This document shows positions 25,414 through 29,588 of a DNA stretch of 29,588 nt, piece after piece (the stretch's first letter is position 1; every line of letters starts with the position of its first letter). Source of the DNA: JAWLCQ01 sp041687095 (GTDB lineage Bacteria; Planctomycetota; Phycisphaerae; SM23-33); NCBI GenBank assembly GCA_041687095.1, contig JAWLCQ010000047.1, positions 1 to 29,588 on the forward strand, written 5' to 3'. The position numbers and the translations under genes are program-made. The notes beneath the pieces were generated by a model. It ran no database searches, was not told where the DNA came from, and saw only the letters and a list, made by a program, of their open reading frames with translations.

Positions 25414-25442
25414 TTTGGAGTGCGGCGGTTCACCGCCGCTTT
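25414..25442. repeat. 29-bp palindromic repeat, copy 1
   Basis: TTTGGAGTGCGGCGGTT begins a 29-nt unit with inner palindrome GCGGCGGTTCACCGCCGC. Exact copies: 25574-25602 (inverted) and 29535-29563 (direct). Confidence 0.9.
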
Positions 25443-25573
25443 GCACCCAACGCATGAGCTTCTCGCGGGCGCCCTCCTCTGCAAGCCGCCCCTCGACGCC
25501 CGGGGGAGCCGAGGCCTTTCTCCCGCAAGACCGTTGACAGAATCTTGCCCACACGGTCTACCCGGGTCCTCGA

Positions 25574-25602
25574 AAAGCGGCGGTGAACCGCCGCACTCCA
25601 AA
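25574..25602. repeat. 29-bp palindromic repeat, copy 2 (inverted)
   Basis: Exact reverse complement of 25414-25442. The pair encloses 131 bp and directly precedes the tandem array. Confidence 0.9.
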
Positions 25603-25612
25603 AGCCGTCGAG

Positions 25613-25910
25613 AACAAACCCACCGGGCCGACCCGGCCAACCGTTCAAAACAAACCCACCGAGCCGCCCAACCAACCGTGCAAAACAAACCCACCGAGCC
25701 CGACGGGCCAATCGTGCAGAACAAACCCACCAAGCCGACTCGGCCGAACGTGCAGAACGAACCCACTAGGCCGACCCGCGAATCGTGCGGAACAAACCCA
25801 CCGAGCCCATCAGGCCGACCGTGCAAAACAAACCCATCGGACCAACCAGCCCGCCGTTCAAAACAAACCCACCGATGGGCTCGTGTGCGAAACGAACCCA
25901 TCGGTGGATC
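25613..25910. repeat. Nine-unit degenerate 35/36-bp tandem array
   Basis: Units begin at 25613, 25649, 25684, 25720, 25756, 25791, 25827, 25862 and 25891. Each opens with AACAAACCCACCGAG or a close variant; the middle is GC-rich and variable, often with a GGCC word, and most units end in CGTGCAA or CGTTCAA. Spacings are 36, 35, 36, 36, 35, 36, 35 and 29. The non-triplet period argues against translation. Confidence 0.88.
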
Positions 25911-26086
25911 GATGCTCTTCCAGGACCGCCCGGGGCATCCCAGTGCCGCGGCAGACTCGGCCATGCCGATAACTACGTGTCGCTGCGTCACTTATTCAAT
26001 TAATACTCTCTTGGTGCCCGTGTCCCGGCCTCCCGTCTTTCGGGCCGCCGGGACCGTCCGTGCGGTCTTGCGCTTCTCGCGAGCGA

Positions 26087-26109
26087 ACCCCGGCGCTTCG
26101 CGCCGGGGT
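26087..26109 (-). terminator. Hairpin downstream of groEL
   Basis: ACCCCGGCG (26087-26095) pairs with CGCCGGGGT (26101-26109) around CTTCG, 22 nt past the groEL stop on the minus strand. There is no U-tract, but the stem is strong and well placed. Confidence 0.55.
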
Positions 26110-26131
26110 CCGCCCGCGGGGAACCCGTTGG

Positions 26132-27763
<1,632 letters not shown>

Positions 27764-27910
27764 AGTCTAATGCTCCCTTTCGATGGTTCGTTGATGTAGC
27801 TCGCCCCGGCCGTCCCCGCGCCGCCAAAGCCCAAGGCCCCGGCGCCGGGAACGCGGACCGGCCGCCCGCCGCTCGCGACGCGCGACCGCACTCCGTCCGT
27901 CGCCGGTACG

Positions 27911-28237
27911 TCAGTCCAGAATCGCCAGGATGTCGCTCTCTTCCATCAGCATGTACTCTTCGCCGCCGACCTTGATCTCGGTCCCGGCGTAGCTGGCGAA
28001 GAGGACCTTATCTCCGACCTTGACCTGGAACCCGGCGCGCTCGCCGCTGTCCAGCATCTTCCCGTCGCCCAGCGCCAGGATCGTGCCCTTCTGCGGGCGC
28101 TCCTTCGCGCTGTCCGGCAGCACAATGCCGCCCTTCGTCATCTGCTCCGCCTCCAGGCGCTGAATGAGGACCTTCTCGCCCAGCGGGCGAATCTTCGGGG
28201 CCTGCTTGCTCTCGCTGCTCGTTGCCTTCTTGGCCAT
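27911..28237 (-). CDS. groES: Co-chaperonin GroES (10 kDa)
   Basis: A 108-residue lid subunit of the GroEL-GroES machine. The conserved core starts KIRPLGEKVLIQRLEAEQMTKGGIVLPDSAKERPQKGTILALG; it includes the mobile loop (TKGGIVLPD) and the end GGEEYMLMEESDILAILD. A 14-residue basic/serine-rich extension (MAKKATSSESKQAPK region) precedes the usual start, so it is about 11 residues longer than the E. coli protein. The ATG at 28237 has AAGGAG 10 nt upstream. It is transcribed ahead of groEL on the same strand; no clear promoter or heat-shock operator was seen in the 200 bp upstream. Confidence 0.97.
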   Translation of the reverse strand: MAKKATSSESKQAPKIRPLGEKVLIQRLEAEQMTKGGIVLPDSAKERPQKGTILALGDGKMLDSGERAGFQVKVGDKVLFASYAGTEIKVGGEEYMLMEESDILAILD

Positions 28238-28415
28238 ACCCGTATGCTCCTTCTCTAACCGTGTCCTGCGACGCGTCGCGCCGCCTGTATCCCAACTCGG
28301 CGATCCGTTTCGCGGCGGCCGCTGCGACCGCCCCCGCCGATGTCTCGAATCTCATCCCCCCACCGGCCCCAACGCCTACTGCCCAGCGCCTCTTCCCTCT
28401 TGCCTCTTCCCTATT

Positions 28416-28467
28416 CCCTAGTGCCTAGTCCCTAGTGCCTAGTCCCTAGTGCCTAGTCCCTAGTCCC
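28416..28467. repeat. 14-bp tandem repeat
   Basis: More than three copies of CTAGTGCCTAGTCC. The array overlaps the 3' end of the receiver gene and supplies its TAG stop (28455-28453). Confidence 0.88.
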
Positions 28468-28878
28468 CTCCCGCATCGCCTGGTCCAGCCGCGCCATCAT
28501 CCGCCGGATCTGCCGGAGCAGTTCCTCCAGCTCCAGCGGCTTGACGACCACGCTGAAGGCCGTCAACTGCAACGCCATCTCCAGCCACCGGCGGTCGTTC
28601 CGACGCGTCACCACCACCACCGGCAACGCCGCGTCCAGCCGCCGAATCATCCGCAGGATGTGCAGGACATCCGCCCCCCAGGCGGCGTCCTCATCCAGCA
28701 CGGCCGCGTCGGCGGACCCGGACTCCACCACCCGCAACAGCTCCCCGCCGTTGCTCACGTGGTGCGTCTGCAACCACTGGGGGCCGACGATGACCTCCAA
28801 GGCCCGCTGCCATGACTCCGCCTCCCCGGTGACCACCAGGGAGAACGGCGTCTTCGCCTTGTCCTGCGTGCCGACCAT
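28453..28878 (-). CDS. Atypical receiver-domain (response-regulator-like) protein
   Basis: A 141-residue single-domain protein with the CheY-like order of strands: FSLVVTG, ADAAVLDED, ALPVVVVTRRND, FSVVVKPLELEELL. The phosphoacceptor candidate is Asp62, with Thr91 and Lys113 at the expected positions. The acidic pair that binds magnesium at the end of strand 1 is missing: the site reads TGEAESW. It may therefore be a pseudo-receiver or work with altered chemistry. There is no output domain. MVGTQDKAK (ATG at 28878) is chosen because GAGGG lies 6 nt upstream; an ATG at 28905 lacks one. It lies on the same strand as groES, 178 bp upstream of it... in gene order it is the first of the two, and a partner kinase is not in view. 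Confidence 0.7.
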   Translation of the reverse strand: MVGTQDKAKTPFSLVVTGEAESWQRALEVIVGPQWLQTHHVSNGGELLRVVESGSADAAVLDEDAAWGADVLHILRMIRRLDAALPVVVVTRRNDRRWLEMALQLTAFSVVVKPLELEELLRQIRRMMARLDQAMREGTRD

Positions 28879-29237
28879 TCCGCACCCTCGGTTCGCTCCC
28901 GGCATTCCGCCGGGCGGAGGCTAAGGCGCAGCCTTACCGTCTCTCCGATAAGCAAGCCGGGTGCCACCGTCGCTAACGCTTGACCAGACCGGCCCTTGTC
29001 GCCAGGCGGCCCGCTGGCGGTCCCCTTCGGCTTCTGCCGCGCGCGGCGACGAACCCGCCCCAGACTGCTGCTTTGGCAGCCGCACGGGGGGCCTGCGGCT
29101 CGTTGTCTCATACCATCTCCGGCCTCGCGGGGCGGCGGGGACCCGGTTCCGGATGCCGATCCGACAGCCCCGACAGGGGCGAGGGAGCCCCAAGCGCGTG
29201 CGACGCCCCAAGCGCGTGCGACGGTTCAAGCGCGAGC

Positions 29238-29261
29238 GTTGGGGGTCTCCTGACCCCCAAC
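29238..29261. repeat. Perfect hairpin repeat, copy 2
   Basis: Identical to 6486-6509 (10-bp stem, TCCT loop). Confidence 0.85.
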
Positions 29262-29446
29262 GTCCCGGAACGAGCGTAACGTCTCCGCGCCAGCGTGATG
29301 GCGGCGCTTCGATCGCGGCGGTCCTCGCCGCGAAGGGGGCGCTCCAACGGCGCTGCCGCGGAGGCGCCCCTCGCCCCTCCCGGACGCCGGGGGTCAGGAG
29401 ACCCCCGACGCAGGAGGTGGGCGCGGGCGACGCCTCAATCGCGAGC

Positions 29447-29470
29447 GTTGGGGGTCTCCTGACCCCCAAC
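29447..29470. repeat. Perfect hairpin repeat, copy 3
   Basis: Identical to 6486-6509, 209 bp from copy 2. Confidence 0.85.
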
Positions 29471-29534
29471 GTCCCGGAACGAGCGGAACCGCCTCCGCGA
29501 TAGCGTTATGGCGGCGCTTCGGTCGCGGCGGCGC

Positions 29535-29563
29535 TTTGGAGTGCGGCGGTTCACCGCCGCTTT
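29535..29563. repeat. 29-bp palindromic repeat, copy 3
   Basis: Exact direct copy of 25414-25442, about 4.1 kb away, flanked by different sequence. Confidence 0.9.
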
Positions 29564-29588
29564 CCACCCAGCGCCTGAACCACCCACG

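Larger units (their letters stand above)
25178..26131. other. 954-bp non-coding region rich in repeats, between dehydrogenase and groEL
   Basis: No gene supported. From left to right: a GTGCCAC-type hairpin (25259-25307), an identical 29-bp palindromic repeat in opposite orientations (25414-25442 and 25574-25602), a nine-unit 35/36-bp tandem array (25613-25910), and the groEL terminator hairpin (26087-26109). Open frames here change reading frame with every 35-nt unit and show no protein-like conservation. Confidence 0.65.
28879..29588. repeat. Dispersed-repeat block at right edge
   Basis: No gene supported. The first part (28906-29190) is unrecognised GC-rich DNA with GTGCCACCGTCGC (a possible GTGCCAC-family remnant). 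From 29190 two further copies of the 6312-6720 repeat block follow head to tail, with hairpins at 29238 and 29447, GTCCCGGAACGAGCG after each, and GATAGCGTTATGGCGGCGCT at 29501. The block ends in the 29-bp palindromic repeat. Confidence 0.7.

Noticed and set aside
25613..25910. CRISPR array
   Set aside because: Units are conserved only in short head and tail words, the remainder is degenerate rather than unique spacers, and no cas gene is present.
28238..28452. CIRCE heat-shock operator upstream of groES
   Set aside because: No TTAGCACTC/GAGTGCTAA inverted repeat was found in this interval.
28906..29588. Small genes in the right-edge repeat block
   Set aside because: Open frames run across the same dispersed non-coding repeats found at 6312-6720 in unrelated contexts.

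Overview
This window looks like a GC-rich planctomycete chromosome segment (phylum Planctomycetota, perhaps the Phycisphaerae side). The inference rests on a secreted esterase carrying both a dockerin module and a PEP-CTERM-type tail, a large membrane protein resembling the DUF6785/DUF6784 group, a SUMF1-domain lipoprotein, HEAT-repeat and RpoD-type sigma genes of familiar planctomycete style, and very repeat-rich intergenic DNA. Species or class cannot be fixed from sequence reading alone.

Layout, left to right. Positions 1-4000 (minus strand) hold an exported HEAT-repeat protein cut by the window edge, a 275-residue sigma-70 factor and six-domain ribosomal protein S1. On the plus strand, 4455-6311 encodes an alpha/beta-hydrolase fused to a repeat region, a dockerin and a sorting tail. 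After a repeat block, a tightly coupled minus-strand operon (11786 to 6839, two 4-nt ATGA overlaps) encodes KdsD, KdsC and a 1122-residue LptC/OstA-like protein: Kdo synthesis joined to LPS transport, so an outer membrane with Kdo-type lipid is implied. A divergent plus-strand gene (12404-15184) encodes a polytopic membrane protein with a ~230-residue helical insertion. Next come a compact inverted-repeat element, a glycosyltransferase-like protein that has lost its catalytic motifs, tRNA-Leu(UAA) and a SUMF1-domain lipoprotein.

Positions 18939-24020 (minus strand) are a Na+-translocating NADH:quinone oxidoreductase operon, nqrB-C-D-E-F, with a small unrecognised gene overlapping the end of nqrF. 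No nqrA precedes nqrB; its place is taken by a D-2-hydroxyacid dehydrogenase gene. After ~950 bp of repeats, including a nine-unit 35/36-bp tandem array, come groEL and groES (minus strand; groES first in transcription), then an atypical receiver-domain protein and a final block of dispersed repeats.

The most interesting points are the nqr operon without nqrA plus its coupled unknown gene, the giant Lpt-like protein coupled to kdsC, the pseudo-glycosyltransferase, the esterase-dockerin-PEP-CTERM fusion, and several families of non-coding palindromic or tandem repeats, some with identical copies many kilobases apart. I saw no CRISPR array, phage, transposase gene or recognisable defence system.
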